Source: Antedon bifida (taxonomy: Eukaryota > Echinodermata > Crinoidea > Comatulida > Antedonidae). Taken from it: DNA of 64,000 nucleotides. The notes under the pieces are model-generated. The model had not been told where the DNA came from. It saw nothing but the letters and a program-made list of their open reading frames with translations, and made no database searches. A program made the position numbers and the translations under genes. Positions 10,771 through 23,539 of this stretch are shown here, one piece after another; within the stretch, counting starts at the first letter, position 1; every line of letters begins with the position of its first letter. The stretch lies in NCBI GenBank assembly GCA_963402885.1, contig OY727102.1:15190001-15254000 (forward strand). Reading direction: 5' to 3'.

Positions 10771-11642
10771 TATTGGCCGCGTAGTCGAAACGGAAATGCA
10801 CTTAATAATACGTCTAAACCAGTTAGATATTTCAAAGATATTAAAATGAATATAAATTAACTCAACCTCCTGGTAGGAGAAAGAAAAAAATGTCAATGAG
10901 TTTTCAATTAACAATTATATTTATTCTCATAGTAAAAGGTGATTCGTTATTTAATAATAGTTATTTATTTTATATCTTAGTGAAGTTCTTAAAATAGTCC
11001 ATTGTTCATCACTAGTTTAGTTATTTTATCACTATTTACTATTATCTGTTTTAAAAATAGAGTGTAAATAGAATAAAAGTTTATAGCATTTGAAGATTAA
11101 AGATAATTGCCTCCCCATCCCTTGAAAATTACTTTATTTTCATTTTCTTTGTTGAACATGCCATTTAAAAATTAAACATTATCCACATTGACCAGAAATT
11201 GGATCCGAAAAGACAATGAACCATTTATTTTGTCTTTATAAGTGAAATCATTATATTTGTTGATTTTAACTATGGAATTGAATAACTTTATTTAAACTGC
11301 AAAATGGCCTATTCAAAGTCTGATGTTAATAATCTTCATTTGTATGTTTTTGATGAACAATACAGTACATCTTTTTGTAATGTAAAATATATTTTCTATT
11401 CCATTATTTTTAATCCTGGAAATTCATTAAGACAAAACATCTTGAGCTGATGGGGAATATGTTTCTATCAGTCTCAATTATGTGTAAACTAACTACATTT
11501 TATACCTTGTATTTACAAAGTTCAATAAATAGTTTTAAAAAATACAAAAATGTGAACTATACTTCAATAGATTGTCTCATAAAAAATAAAAATACAATCA
11601 CCCTCTAGCACTGTTTTGTGCCTAAGAAATCTTCTCTTTCAG
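10771..11642. other. Intergenic, nothing recognised
   Basis: AT-rich sequence with no repeat family or exon that I can support. Confidence 0.4.
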
Positions 11643-12480
11643 ATCCTTTGGATACAAATATAAAATGACCAAGCGAATACTTGATGAAACTATGCCTGGT
11701 AAGTTTGGTATCTATAAAAATGAATAAAAAAATGTTGTTTAATAAATATAAAGACTTGAAAAAAATGTAAGAATGGCCACTTATTTATAGACATTGTCAC
11801 TGGTTAATGTTAAGGATAGCTACGGACTTAACATTTTCATTATAAAATATATACTTCATCAAAATGTATTATTACCCTACTTAACCGCCAGCAGTGAAAA
11901 AAAAAGACAAAAGACTTTTTCGTAAAGTTTTGCAATAGGAATGTTATGACGTGAATTATAATCATCGAATTAAATTAACTATATAAAAAATAATTGATTG
12001 TATTTTCAATATAATGCTTTTTGCTTAAGTAGAATGCTAAAGATTTATATAAATAAAAGCGAATTTTGGTGAATTTCTTATCTTTTAACACTAGAAAAAA
12101 GGTGCATCACCAACTTTTTTCATGATGCTCCTTCTGCTTCAAAGTTATTGGAAAATATGTTGGGGTTATAATAAATGTTGCAGAGTTTTATACTTTATAA
12201 TAAACAATAGAAACTTTAAACAAAAAGTACTATAAAGGCAAGTTAGGAGAGTAAAGACTTGATAATCTTAAAAATAAATTCTAATACATGTATCATGTGC
12301 AATCACTCTTCCTCAACTTTTTTATAATTATATACGAAAAACATGCATTAAGAAATCAATAATCATTCATAATAACCAGAATTTGATAATATCTAGCTAA
12401 AATGATGATCATATTATCATGAGTATAGTACGATTTGTGAAGAAAATGTTATTTCAGGTATTGTAAGAAAGGTATTATGA
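11643..12480 (+). CDS. Orphan exon pair, unknown product
   Basis: A 56 bp candidate exon, 11643-11698, has a good acceptor (CTTCTCTTTCAG) and donor (GTAAGT). It is open from its first full codon (SFGYKYKMTKRILDETMP) and ends in phase 1. A second candidate at 12458-12480 follows an ATTTCAG acceptor, joins in phase and adds GIVRKVL before TGA, with AATAAA directly after the stop. Together they would be the C-terminus of a small protein or, if the ATG at 11665 starts it, an 18-residue peptide. I recognise no family and found no upstream exon. Splice signals of this quality can occur by chance. Confidence 0.22.
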
Positions 12481-12567
12481 AATAAATAGTACTGTAATAT
12501 ATTAATTTTTGAATGCACAAGAGTAAAGCAAATGGAAATATCAACTTCTGATACACCTTTCTTAGTT

Positions 12568-12976
12568 TGGACTGCCAGGCCACATTATTTTTTTTCCTAT
12601 CCAATTAAGCCAGAAATCATGAATAATTCATTACCTTAATTATTTTCTATTATAAAGAATTGCAAGATAGCTGATCTACTTCCTAAATATACTAAAACCT
12701 AACCCTCTAAATAATCTCTCTCAACTATTAAAAAAAACATGTTCTTGAAAGACCTCGAACCGAGGGCTCCAGTGTAATAGGTTATAGCTTTTACCACTAG
12801 ACCAAACATTTCGGTTGGCAAATGCTGTTTACACAAATTATTTAATCTCTCTGCATGTATATATTATATAGCACCCTCTATAATGTTCCATATTATGTCA
12901 TAGTTATTCTAATGAATTATTCATGATTTCTGGCTTAATTGGATAGGAAAAAAAATATGCTGTCAGGCCAGCAAGC
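12568..12976. mobile_element. Foldback element with internal tRNA-like sequence
   Basis: The left arm 12568-12634 and right arm 12911-12976 are near-perfect reverse complements (CCTATCCAATTAAGCCAGAA, ATCATGAATAATTCATTA). The interior holds a tRNA-like segment on the minus strand. Confidence 0.85.
12740..12815 (-). repeat. tRNA-like segment
   Basis: The minus strand reads TGGTCTAGTGGTAAAAGC (A-box-like), followed about 35 bp later by GGTTCGAGGTC (B-box-like). The flanks do not pair as an acceptor stem, so I treat it as a tRNA-derived relic and not a working gene. Confidence 0.5.
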
Positions 12977-13059
12977 TACAGTAATTTAGTTTGTCTTCCT
13001 TGGCTAAATTCAAGTTTTTATGTACTTTTGTATTTTATTGTATGGTTCTAACTAAATAA

Positions 13060-13620
13060 ATGAATGATGGCACTGTTGACACTGCAGATGGTACTATGGT
13101 AATGTAGCATTGTGGGTGTTTATACTGCACTGTACTTTGGACAATGGTGACACCGTAGCTGGGGTATGCCAATGGTGATACAATACCTGGGGTACGGTAA
13201 TGGTGATACTACAGTATAGCTGGGGGTAGTGACACTCATGGTAGTTTCAGTAATGTCGCTGTAGTTTGGGTGGTGGCAGTGTTGATACTTGGCAGTAGTA
13301 GAACTGTAGATTTGTGGGTAGTGACACTGTACTGGTATTGTAACTATGCTAACAATTCTTTAGCTGGTGTACTGGTGCTGTAGCTGAGGGGATGCCACAG
13401 TCTGTATTTTGGGTGGTGGCAGTGTTGTCACTGTAAATGGCAGTATTGGAATTGTAGCTGTGTGGGTAGTGACATTGGCATTGTACTGGTACTGTAACTA
13501 GGGTGCTACTAGAGTAACAATTCTTTGGGTGGTGGATGGAAGGCACTGCGACATGACGGGTAGTGGATATAAACTGTAGCTGGGGTAATGTTGATGTAGC
13601 TGGGAAAATAGTTGAAGTAA
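13060..13620 (+). repeat. GT-rich degenerate minisatellite
   Basis: Repeated GTAGTGACACTGTA / GTAGCTGGGG motifs throughout. A higher-order unit of about 145 bp is visible from TTTGGGTGGTGGCAGTGTTG at 13266 and again at 13409, both leading to TACTGGTA-TGTAACTA and AACAATTCTTT. It ends about 60 bp beyond the stop codon of the SWEET gene and may fall in its 3' UTR or flank. Confidence 0.8.
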
Positions 13621-13682
13621 TCATGTTGATGTGACATTAAGGTTTCTTTATAATTCAATATTAATGGTAAAAAGAAATAATA

Positions 13683-16639
13683 TTAAGACAAGTTAGCCAC
13701 ATACTGGTTAGAAGAACCTTTGTACTTGTAAATCAAAACCAGTCTTATTAGGCAGCTTGGGATGCCTAGAAAATTTGGAACCTGTTAGAAAAAAATGAAT
13801 ACAAATATACAATAAAGAACTCTAAAAGAACACCATGCTACAGTATGTTAAAAGAATGTATGTAAAATGTAATGCATACAATGACCATTCATTTAAAAAA
13901 AAAAAATGCAAAAAGAAAATGAAAAAAAGTAAACATAATGTAATTAAGCAAAAATTGATTGAATGGAATGAGGATAAACCAATGTTTAATTTTGAAACTT
14001 GAATAACAGAAGGAATTGAATTAAACACCAAATTCATATCCAGTGTGTGAGATTTAATTAAATACGTAGAGCATAGAGTGTATATCAAACTGTGAAGTGA
14101 TTGTTGGCTATCCATAGGCTAGTGCCATAAGGATATGTTATGGTTAGATTTGTAATATTTGATACTCACCTGAATATAAAGGTCACTTATCAATAACCCG
14201 TAAAGAAACCATAGAGTTGATGTAGCTAATGATGTAATTGTTAATGCTAGAGATATACTAGCGCTATTTTTCCTTTTAATAACCTCAGCCTAGATAAATA
14301 AAAATAAAAATTATAAATTTAGATAAAAATCAGAATATTTATTTGTTGAATCTGTGTTCTTTTTCTGTATTTCTAAATGGGTTTTAGATCATAAAGTAGT
14401 GTTCAATAATAAATCATTGGACACTGGAGTTTTAAACAAATAACTAAAAAACAATGCAAACAGTAATAGCAGTCCACTCTAGTCTTCAAATTCTTGAAAA
14501 CATGAAGGATGCAGTGTGAAAGGTACTCTAAATGCTAGTGTTGTTTATGGTGAGGTCAGTAGAAAAGTACAGAATACAATAGCAATTATCTAGAGGAATT
14601 GATAACACATCTTACTATTTCTGCAAGCGGTGAGGCATACATGAGTACCGTTATAGTACTTGCTGTCAACCCAAGACGATCCTCAATTATCTTTGGTTCA
14701 ACGACATAGTTTTGTAGCAGAAACCACAGAGCCGACATAAAAAACATTGCGAATAGTGATTGGCGCATCTCTTTTACCTATAAGACAAGGTTAAGCAACA
14801 ACATTAATTATATCAAAAAGGTAAAGTAAACTGGAGTGTCAGTCAGTGTTTTCAAATTCATACTATTTGGGCATGTCACTACTATATGGCACAATACATA
14901 AAGTTCTGCCCTTTTTTGTTTAGAGAAGTTTACTTACTCTGCTCAGAGCAAAATACAGGTACACAGCAATGTAAATAATTTGTAAACATCCACCAATGCC
15001 ATTTACTACTAGGAGTGTTGAATCATTCTTTAATATACCATAGTAGAACCACAAAATATTGCTGAAAACAAAATTAAATTACCAATATATATATCATAAT
15101 ATTCTTACTTTGTGAAAATGATGATTTGGATGAATTTAAAATTCATATAAAAATAAAACCAAAACAATGAATGAATGAAGATACTTACTTTACTAAAGTC
15201 ATCAAAAATGGGAGGTAAGGAACATTCTGTGTACTTCCAGTTTTGAAAATGGTTAAACATGATGGGCTGAAAAAAAATATAACCAGTAATTATATTGTAC
15301 AGTACATATTTAAGGTTACCAATGAGTGGTAAATATAGGATTTTAGACATAGGCCTAGGCCTAGTAGGAAGGGGAGCTACTGTTCTATAGTATCACTTGG
15401 CTTGTGCATTTGTCATAATTTAAAAGGTTCCTACTTGACTACAGTACAAGAAATACATTAATATTAGTGTATGAATGATTGTGAATATCCTAGCTAGGCT
15501 AGTACTACTAGGCCTAGCCTAGGCTAGCCTATAATCTACCTAGGCTCTAGTAGAGCTAGGACCTAGCTAGGCTCTACTAGTATGCGATACTATAATCTAC
15601 CTAGCATAGAAAAGGTAGATTATTGTATCCAGGGGCGGTCGCAGGACAATTTTAAGGGGGTTGCCCAAGATTCCTCAGAGAGCCGTAGCTACTGAGTATT
15701 TGCGCCACAGGCCCACCATGGGGGGGAGGAATGATTTTTAAATGACACCCCTAGATGGCCGGAAATGTAATATCGTGCGTAAAATTCACGATAAATAGAA
15801 ATGGCACTCTATATCGGGCTACATAGTAGGAAACAGATCGTATCAGGCCTGTTTTTTCCGCCGGTAAAACACAAGCGAAAAACAATAGGATAACATTTTA
15901 AGGCAGAGGAGGTCCCCGGCGAAGGTACTTCCGGTAATGTAATAAATTCTAGCAATTAAAATCAACTAATACAAATTAATTATTATCAATTAATAATTAA
16001 AACAATTTAGAAAAATAATGCGAAGCTGCTGCTATAAATATATTGAGCAAAACGTTAAATTGTATTGTTTTGAAATAAATGCTAAATAAGTCAGTAAAAC
16101 CACAATTTCCAAAATTCATTTTCATTTATCCACTATAAACTGTACAACCACCATCGAAATTTGAAGAAAGAAGCAATTAAACACTGTTTTTTCAAAGTTC
16201 GGAACGTCCATAATTATTACGGAAATTCGCCCAAATATTACGGACGTAGGGAAATGAAGATGAATATAGTCTTTTCCAACCCTGGACTTCTATAACGTTA
16301 ACAGTTAGGCCTAATATATAATATGATGAAATGGGATCTAAATTTTAATTTAGTTGCAGAAAAAAACATTTAGTATGAAATTAAGGGTGTTGCCCGGGCA
16401 ACTGGGGCAACACCCCTGCGTCCGCCCCTGGTATCGCATAGCCATATTTAGGCCTAGCTAGCTCTAGTCTAGGCCTAGCTAGCTAGCTAGGCTAAGTAGT
16501 AGTACCTAGTACAGGGTAGGCTAGCTAGGCCTATTCATTAATATAAATATCCTTACATTCCTGCAGCAAACATGGCTACTGTACACAAGATCGTGACATT
16601 TGCCAGTAGATTCAAGTAAGAGTCCATTGCATCTGCCAT
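13683..16639 (-). CDS. SLC50A1: SWEET sugar transporter (SLC50A1-like), complete
   Basis: Six exons on the minus strand: 16639-16557, 15266-15189, 15061-14938, 14777-14616, 14289-14170 and 13781-13683. All introns are GT/AG and all phases join, giving 221 residues, the length of human SWEET1. SWEETs are seven-helix facilitators of glucose and other sugars in plasma, Golgi or endomembranes, built of two three-helix MtN3 repeats. Repeat 1: MADAMDSYLNLLANVT, IFKTGSTQNVPYLPFL, ILWFYYGILKNDSTLLVVNG. Repeat 2: LGLTASTITVLMYASPLAEI, then SASISLALTITSLATSTLWF, LYGLLISDLYIQ and VPNFLGIPSCLIRL. The tail is short and basic (IYKYKGSS) and ends YVANLS. The start ATG is the first in exon 1. A hAT-like element occupies intron 1. 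Identification is by motif recognition and exon structure; I am very confident. Confidence 0.95.
15630..16430. mobile_element. hAT-like non-autonomous element, copy 2
   Basis: The ends CAGGGGCGGTCGCAGG and CCTGCGTCCGCCCCTG are inverted repeats with one mismatch. CAGGGGCGG is typical of hAT termini. The 801 bp interior has no transposase. The flanks share GTATC but not an aligned 8 bp duplication. It lies in intron 1 of the SWEET gene. Confidence 0.85.
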
Positions 16640-18234
16640 CGTAACTTTATCTAGGCCTAGGCCTACCTAAACCCCCTTAGCCTAAACCAACCCAAAGATA
16701 GTGTAGTCACCACGACTTGACATGACCACGTCGACAAAAAAGTTACTGTATTATTGCAGTTCCGGATGACTGCCATGGGACATTTTTAATGGCGCCCTCG
16801 TGTGGTATACCTAATTAATTTATGATTTATATTATAATCAAAGAATATTATAGGCCTATTTCTTTGTTATAATAATATCAAAGAACTTTTAAATGAAACA
16901 GGCTAATATAAATAAATAGCAGAACATCGTAGTTGTAGGCCCACATTCATATATTCTTAATAATAATAATATTATTATCAGAAACATGTTTGTGGAAGGT
17001 CTTACAGGGTCAGGCATTGATGTTAAAGCCTCTTTAATTACATTAATTGACGTTATTCAGGAAATAGGCCTACAATAATAATATTGAACATGTGTGTACT
17101 ATAGTTTTAAGAAGTGATATGACTAAGAACTTGCTAAGCCTCACCTTCTGAAGGCCTAAGACAGCTTCGGAGAGTCGCTGGGACCCTATTAAATTCCCCG
17201 TTTCTTTCGCTTTAGCGATATGTATTTCTAAATACATTTTGGAGAGAAAAAACGATATAGGCCTACTTTAAAAAATGAAATTGGTGATATTTCTCCCGTT
17301 TGAATATAACATCATACAATAATATTTCTATTGTGAGTACGGATGGTTTGATTTGATTTTTATTTGATTTTATTCAATATCGGCTCATTACAATAACAAC
17401 AGAATACATAAAAATACAAAGTGAAACAAAAAGTCAGGATTGTCAAAAGCGAACCCAATCACTGTTTAAAGACTTTCCTTTAACAGAAATAAAATATAAT
17501 ATAAATACAATATAAATGAATTAAAATAAAAAATGCAAAATTAAGAAAAAAAAAAATTATGTGTGAATTTCATTTTTTAATAATTTTATTTATCATTGTT
17601 ATTCAGATTTTCGTTAGCCTATGATTGAATAGCAAAGTGAGAGGGGGAGCTATTGGAATATTTAAAATGAAAATGACAAAATTCATTTTTTCCATGGGCG
17701 CGCATAATTTTGATATTACTTTGCCTGATATCAATTATGTTCACTTCGCCTTTATTATGAAACACAATTGATAGTTTTTGAAAGTTCTGATTGTGTATTT
17801 TGTTCGTTTTGTTGCTTACCTTGTTGGTGTTATAAATTGATCAAATTTATTTTTATGTATTAATAAAGTTGATAATAAATTGAATTGAATTAATGTTCGT
17901 AAGCCTTCATATAATGTATTTTTACTAGAAATACATGTTTGTAAAAACATGCAATCAAATGCATAAACACACATTATGTCTAATTTGCACAATCTTTACA
18001 ATAATCAGCCAGACTGTCGAGGGGTTATAATGTAGTTTTGTGTATCTGTTTGTTATCTTTCTATATTTTAGCCGGAATTTTACTCTCTAGGCCTATAGTT
18101 TTAGCAGAATTAGGCCTACTCAAAAAGTCAGTAGAGGCCTAATTCTATACCGACCGTTCCGTTATTTTATTTTCCCCCACACCATACGTGGTTAGTAGTG
18201 TGGTATTTGGGATGGATAATTATAATATTGAATT
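16640..18234. other. Intergenic upstream of SWEET
   Basis: It includes the SWEET upstream region, with a cluster of TAGGCCTA near 16650. Two TTTGATTTGATTTTATT / AATTGAATTGAATT stretches near 17345 and 17880 look like LINE 3' ends. No gene is recognised. Confidence 0.4.
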
Positions 18235-18410
18235 TGGTTGCATTCCGTTAGATTTTACGTTTATACATTTAAAACAAAACTATGCAACGAATACTGATAA
18301 CAGAACATTGATTAGACCTACTTTTAAAAAGTAGACAAGGAATAGAATGCAACACGCCTATCTCTGTCAAAGAAGCACACACGATATACCCACACTCCCC
18401 ATACAAAAAA

Positions 18411-18990
18411 GACACCCAACACTTCACTGGGACTTTTAACCGTTAGCCATTTCATTATAAAGTAGTAGTGTTTTGTAATATAGAATAAGCTTTGATATAC
18501 AGTATAAGTCGATAGCTATATATTTGTATTTGTAAGTGTTGCCCATCACGTAACACCAATGAACCCAGTTACACCAATACAGAACAAAATCCCTCGATGC
18601 TACGCTACATGACAACAATTAACAATATTTCGCCGCAACAAAGTGTCAAGTACCTTCTATGGATCTAAAAATCGTATTTATGTACCGTAAATGTTCAATT
18701 CGCACGACATCAGTGTCATTTCATGACTTCATTAATGTCATTGAAGCTTAATTTGTAGCATAATACTGGACTCAAATGATACAACATATGACGTCATATG
18801 TATACCTATTCTAAGCGGCCCATTACAATATTACGTGTACACTTGTAAAACATTTATTTATTTCACTTTACAAATTATATAAATATAAAGTGGAGGAGCC
18901 TAAAAGAAAGCAAAGGTTGGGTGAATAGGCTCCTCAAAACAAAAAATATATACAGCTGGTGGTTCTGAAATACGCATGTGCAACAAAATA
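18411..18990 (+). other. Conserved noncoding module A1
   Basis: Ordered landmarks: CCAACACTTCACTGGGAC; CGCCGCAACAAAGTGTCA; AATCGTATTTATGTACCGTA; TTCAATTCGCACGACATCAG; TGACGTCA at 18789-18796 inside the palindrome CATATGACGTCATATG; TACGCATGTGCAACAA at 18971. TGACGTCA is the consensus CREB/ATF site. The function is unknown. Confidence 0.6.
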
Positions 18991-19984
18991 TTATGATTCT
19001 TCACGTCAAGGGAATATAATATGACTGTCCATCCGGTAAAGTCAGATACACCAATTTGATCAGTCAGCGCTATAATATGGAATATGCAACGCACACAGTG
19101 GACAAGGAAGTAGGCAGGTTGAACAGTTGAGATAGATTGACTGATCAATGTAGTCACATCACACAATTTGCAGAATAAGTCCCGCTTTTCAAAATTTAGG
19201 GTCAACAGCGGGTCATATTCTCATCGAAATATTAGGTCTACCATTATTCCATGTATCGTGTTTTTACAATAATCAACTTATTGGTTACTACAGATATTAA
19301 ATGAACATAATAATGCATGGTTATAAATTATACGTCAATTTTTTAAATAACAAGCGATCATATCCGAGGGTAGGCCTAAACGATTATTAAAAAAAAATTA
19401 TAAAAACAATTATAAATAAGTTTAGATTGGTGTTCTTGACCTCGAAAATGAAAAAGGACACCAAAAGAGGAAAGAAGTTGTAAAGTTTGTAACAACAATT
19501 TAGTTAAAAACGAGTTTCATTTTTTTTATTACAATATTCTTTTAATTAATTCCATCGTTTTACTTCAAATTCCCTTCTGTTTATTTTATTAATGTCAAGT
19601 AAAACTGAAAATATATATTTTAACCTTGCTAAGTTCATTTACTTTGTTTATAACAAGAGAAGGCACTCTATTTAACGCACACATTGGTTTATTTTAATGT
19701 TAATATTTATATTTATGTATTCGGGCCAATGGCCTATCTAGGCAATGTTTCTAGGAAAGAAAGAAAGTATAGAGAAAATGGGAAAATACGAGAGAACAGG
19801 AGGATAACTAGAAAAGAAATATTAAAACTTTAAAATTTACAAAATAATTTACTAATAAATTGAATTGATCTTGTTATTAAAATTAATGTCAGGACAATGA
19901 AATAAAAAAAAAACAGAAATGAGGATAAATATTGCATAACAGAAACTATGATTAAATCATATTGATCATTAATAAATTCAAAAA

Positions 19985-20065
19985 AGCAATCATACTATGG
20001 AATTCATTACCGGAGGATGTAGTATTTTCAAGATCAAAAAATCAATTCAAGTCAGGTCTCTCCCA
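19985..20065 (+). pseudogene. LINE ORF2 C-terminal scrap
   Basis: The plus strand reads LWNSLPEDVVFSRSKNQFKS, the conserved C-terminal WNSLP block of CR1/Jockey-like LINEs. It is too short to classify further. Confidence 0.55.
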
Positions 20066-20333
20066 ACGAGAAGATTTGCGCCGTATATTCGAGATATGAT
20101 GTCATTTTCAAGAGGGGCTGGCTCGATTTCGGATCCAGTAAATGTTGAGCTCCGGAAACAAGTAAATAACACAAGTAAGTGGTGCTTTACCTCACAAAAT
20201 AGAAAACAAAGTATTTGTATGTGGCATATTATTAATATAATTAAATTGCCATCCAAAGCTCTGAACGACTATACTCAAATGAGGTTCTGACCAGTAGGAT
20301 TATGATGATGAACATACAGAGAAAAAAGAAAAA

Positions 20334-20860
20334 AACCCAACACTTCACTGGAGCCTCCTGCAAGTATCATAGACGTGTCCCCCGTACGTTTTAAATTATT
20401 TGAAGCCTATCACGTTACTCGCAGGAACGGTAAATTCCTGTGAGACACGTGACATGGCAACATTAACAAGCAGAAGTACCGCAACAAAGTGTCAGGTTAC
20501 CCTTATCTAGTTTAATGATTGTATTTGTCTATAGTAATTATTAAATTCGCATATCATCAGTGTTATTAATTTTTGTGTGACTATAACAATAAAAAATACT
20601 TAATGTTTATTTGAATGTTACTAAAATACAACATAATTAAATGTTTCTTTAAGACGTAAACCAGGCGTCTTCTAAAACGCAATGGTTTTAAATTCAATAA
20701 CCAATATAAATCAAACATATAAATATTCAAATTCAATTGTTATCGTTATCGATTACAATTTGAAAACATCGATGTACAGTAATTCAAAATTTGGACTTTC
20801 CAAGTTCGTCGATTGATCCAAAATACGCATGTGCAGCAATCGTCATAGAGTGATGACGTT
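20334..20860 (+). other. Conserved noncoding module B1
   Basis: Same landmark order as A1 in diverged form: CCAACACTTCACTGGAGCC; ACCGCAACAAAGTGTCAGG; TAAATTCGCATATCATCAGTG; AATACGCATGTGCAGCAATC at 20822; TGACGTTA at 20854. It is closest to B2 (23540-24075). Confidence 0.6.
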
Positions 20861-21290
20861 ATACAAATCAGATTAGCCTACAATTATTTGTAACACCTTT
20901 CTAATAAGCATTTATTTCCATTTATATCTATATTATTATAATTCTTTATTTTTACATTTGTTGCAAAGATATATTTTTATACAGCCAGAATAGATAATTG
21001 ATCTCTTCAGATAAAAGTTCACTGACGCCTAAATCAGAAAAAAATTATTATTTTCTAGATTATCGTTCCTAATTTGGAACTTCATTTTTCGTCATAAATC
21101 ACTATAATAAACATGTAATTCTTGTTTAGCTTTTTAAAAACTTATATAACAGTTTTAAAATTGAATTTTAAACAATAATTTATACATTAGGCCTTCAGAA
21201 TATATTAAAAACATTGTTTCATTTTTCATTTCCTTAGTACTTTATATAAGTTTTAATTGTTTGTATAGTAATACAGTGTATTGTGAAACT

Positions 21291-21953
21291 TTGTTGTTGT
21301 ACCGTATTAGGCATACTGTCTGTTAGATATATAAACACATAATATACAAATAAACTTTATTACTGACAGTTGCTTCTCAACGTTTGTATTAATTAATAAT
21401 TAAAAAAAATGTAAACGTCGTTTAAGTTCTCTTTCGAAAGTAATTCCCGGGTGCTAATTTTAGTTGACTACATAAATCATCTTGTCTATTTATTCGTTTC
21501 TGTAAACGACATTATGTATTATAGTCCTGCGGTCGGTACGTAAATTAGAAAAAACAGTTGTTTTACGCTGAAATTACTACTGTGTATTTGAGAACCATCT
21601 AGTGATAAATGCATTTAATTTCAGGCAGGGAAAATCCTAGGTCTACAGTGTACACTATATGAAATGCTGGGTGAACCAGCAGGGAAGAGTAACTCTGTTG
21701 TTGTCTCTTGTTGTGATTATTAATGTTTGAACTCAACGAAAACGATATTAGTTATTAATAAAATACAGTGTCCTTCAAAACATACAATGCTTAGGCTAAA
21801 AACGCCTTCACGGCAAACAACAGGCTATACTGTTGTTCACCTGTGCGTGCTATTGATAGGAAATCGATCATGGGATCGTTCAAGAATACAGTTACGGTTA
21901 ACATAGGCCTACACAATATGGGGATTCTTACAGTAGGCCTATATATTTTTTTT
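21291..21953 (+). repeat. Spacer between duplication units
   Basis: Its first ~330 bp recur inverted at 140-700. No exon is seen. TAGGCCTA occurs near 21905-21945. Confidence 0.6.
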
Positions 21954-22109
21954 TTGCATTCCGTTAGATTTTACCTTTATCAAAGTCTCTTCATTTATAG
22001 TTTACCTTTAATATAACTATAATACTGACAGAAAATGTATTAGGCCTAATTTAAAATGTAGAAACGAGGAATGATCGCAACCATACGAATACCCACGCAC
22101 CCAATAATA

Positions 22110-22755
22110 GGCCTACAAAAAAACACCCGGCACTCCACTGGGACTTGCCATTCACATAGCTGTATTTTATATAGTATTTAACGTGTTTTATATAGTATTT
22201 AACGTGTAGAATAAGCTTGATATTTGATATAAGTTGGTAGCTAATGTTTGCTTGCAAGTATTGCTCAAATGTCGCGTAAACCACCAATGAATTATGTTAC
22301 ACCATCAGAACAAAACTCATCGATGCTACGCTGCACGGGTGACAATAATCACAGTCGCCGCAACAAAGTGTCAGGATACCACCAATTGATTTAAAAATCG
22401 TATTTATGTACCGTAAATGTTCAATTCGCACGTCATCAGTGTCATTTCATATTTCAAATCAATTCATTGAAGCTTAATTTGTAGCATATAATAGTGGACT
22501 CAAATGATACAATGACGTCATATACCTATTCTAAGAGCGGTCTATATTACCTTGTTCACTTGTAAAACAATAATTCAATATTGTGAAAAGTTATGAAGGA
22601 AAAGAAAAGCTCACATACATATTCATAACATTTTACGGACACGACGTAGGCCTATTGTACGTAGGCTATTATGTCGAAAATAATGAATTAAAAAATAATA
22701 ATCTGGAAATTCCAAATACAGCAAGTGGTTCTGAACTACGCATGTGCAACAAATA
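22110..22755 (+). other. Conserved noncoding module A2
   Basis: Landmarks: GGCACTCCACTGGGACTT; CGCCGCAACAAAGTGTCAGG; AATCGTATTTATGTACCGTA; TTCAATTCGCACGTCATCAG; TGACGTCA at 22513-22520; CTACGCATGTGCAACAAATA at 22736. It also holds a small internal duplication, TTTATATAGTATTTAACGTG, near 22165-22206. Confidence 0.6.
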
Positions 22756-23539
22756 TCATCATCTAAACAAAATAAAAAAGTTATTTGCATTGAATCTTTA
22801 AAGGCAGTTTTTGCTTACATTTTCGATCTAATATCTAATTTTCTCCGTCACAGCTGATCTACTACATGATTCACATTTTCAAAAATGTGTGAATTATTAT
22901 AGCATCCACACGAAAAAGCAATATCAGTTCAACTTTTCAATGAATATGGCCAAATGAAGGAGGAAAGGCGATTTTTATTTGTTTATACCTTTTGATCAAA
23001 CAATTTGATTTTAGTTCAGATGATCAATAGTTTTTTGGTAACGATTAGTCGCGAAAAATGTTGTTAACTTTTCTAGGCCAATACAAACGAAGTAGGTTTT
23101 TAAATGTATCATGTGTAAAACATTATTTATTCCTCATATTTATGCCATGTTTTATATACTGCTGTACGGATAAAATCATAAGAAAATAAATTGGAAAATT
23201 GTTACAATAACCAATAACAGACCTACGAATTATCAACATTGCATAATAAAAAAATATGTTTAATAATGATCTACATAAGCTCATAGTATTTTATGTATAG
23301 AGGAAAACTGGAAAAGAAATGTTAAAGTTTTAAAATTTACAACTATATTACTAATACATTTTATTGATCTTGTTATTAAATTAATGAGGATAAAAATTGC
23401 ATAAAAAACAGATGTAGAATTAACAGATAATTATGATAAAAATGTATTGATCATTAATATTAATATTATAATGAATAAAAGTGGTGCGTCACGTTGCAAA
23501 AAAAAGTTTGTATGTTGAATTTAATTAAATTATAAAATA

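Larger units (their letters stand above)
18235..21290 (+). repeat. Segmental duplication, unit 1
   Basis: About 3.06 kb that recurs, diverged, at 21954-25290. It opens with TTGCATTCCGTTAGATTTTAC and ends near TTTCATTTCCTTAGTACTT. It contains modules A1 (18411-18990) and B1 (20334-20860), plus a LINE scrap at 19985-20065 absent from unit 2. No convincing exon was found. Confidence 0.8.

Noticed and set aside
12740-12815. Functional tRNA gene
   Set aside because: Both internal boxes are present but there is no paired acceptor stem, and it lies inside a foldback element.
13349-13624. Minus-strand frame through the GT-rich array
   Set aside because: Low-complexity translation of a minisatellite, lying downstream of the SWEET stop codon.
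19997-20290. 97-residue frame as a gene
   Set aside because: The alternative frame here gives a LINE WNSLP block; the longer frame has no splice or family support.
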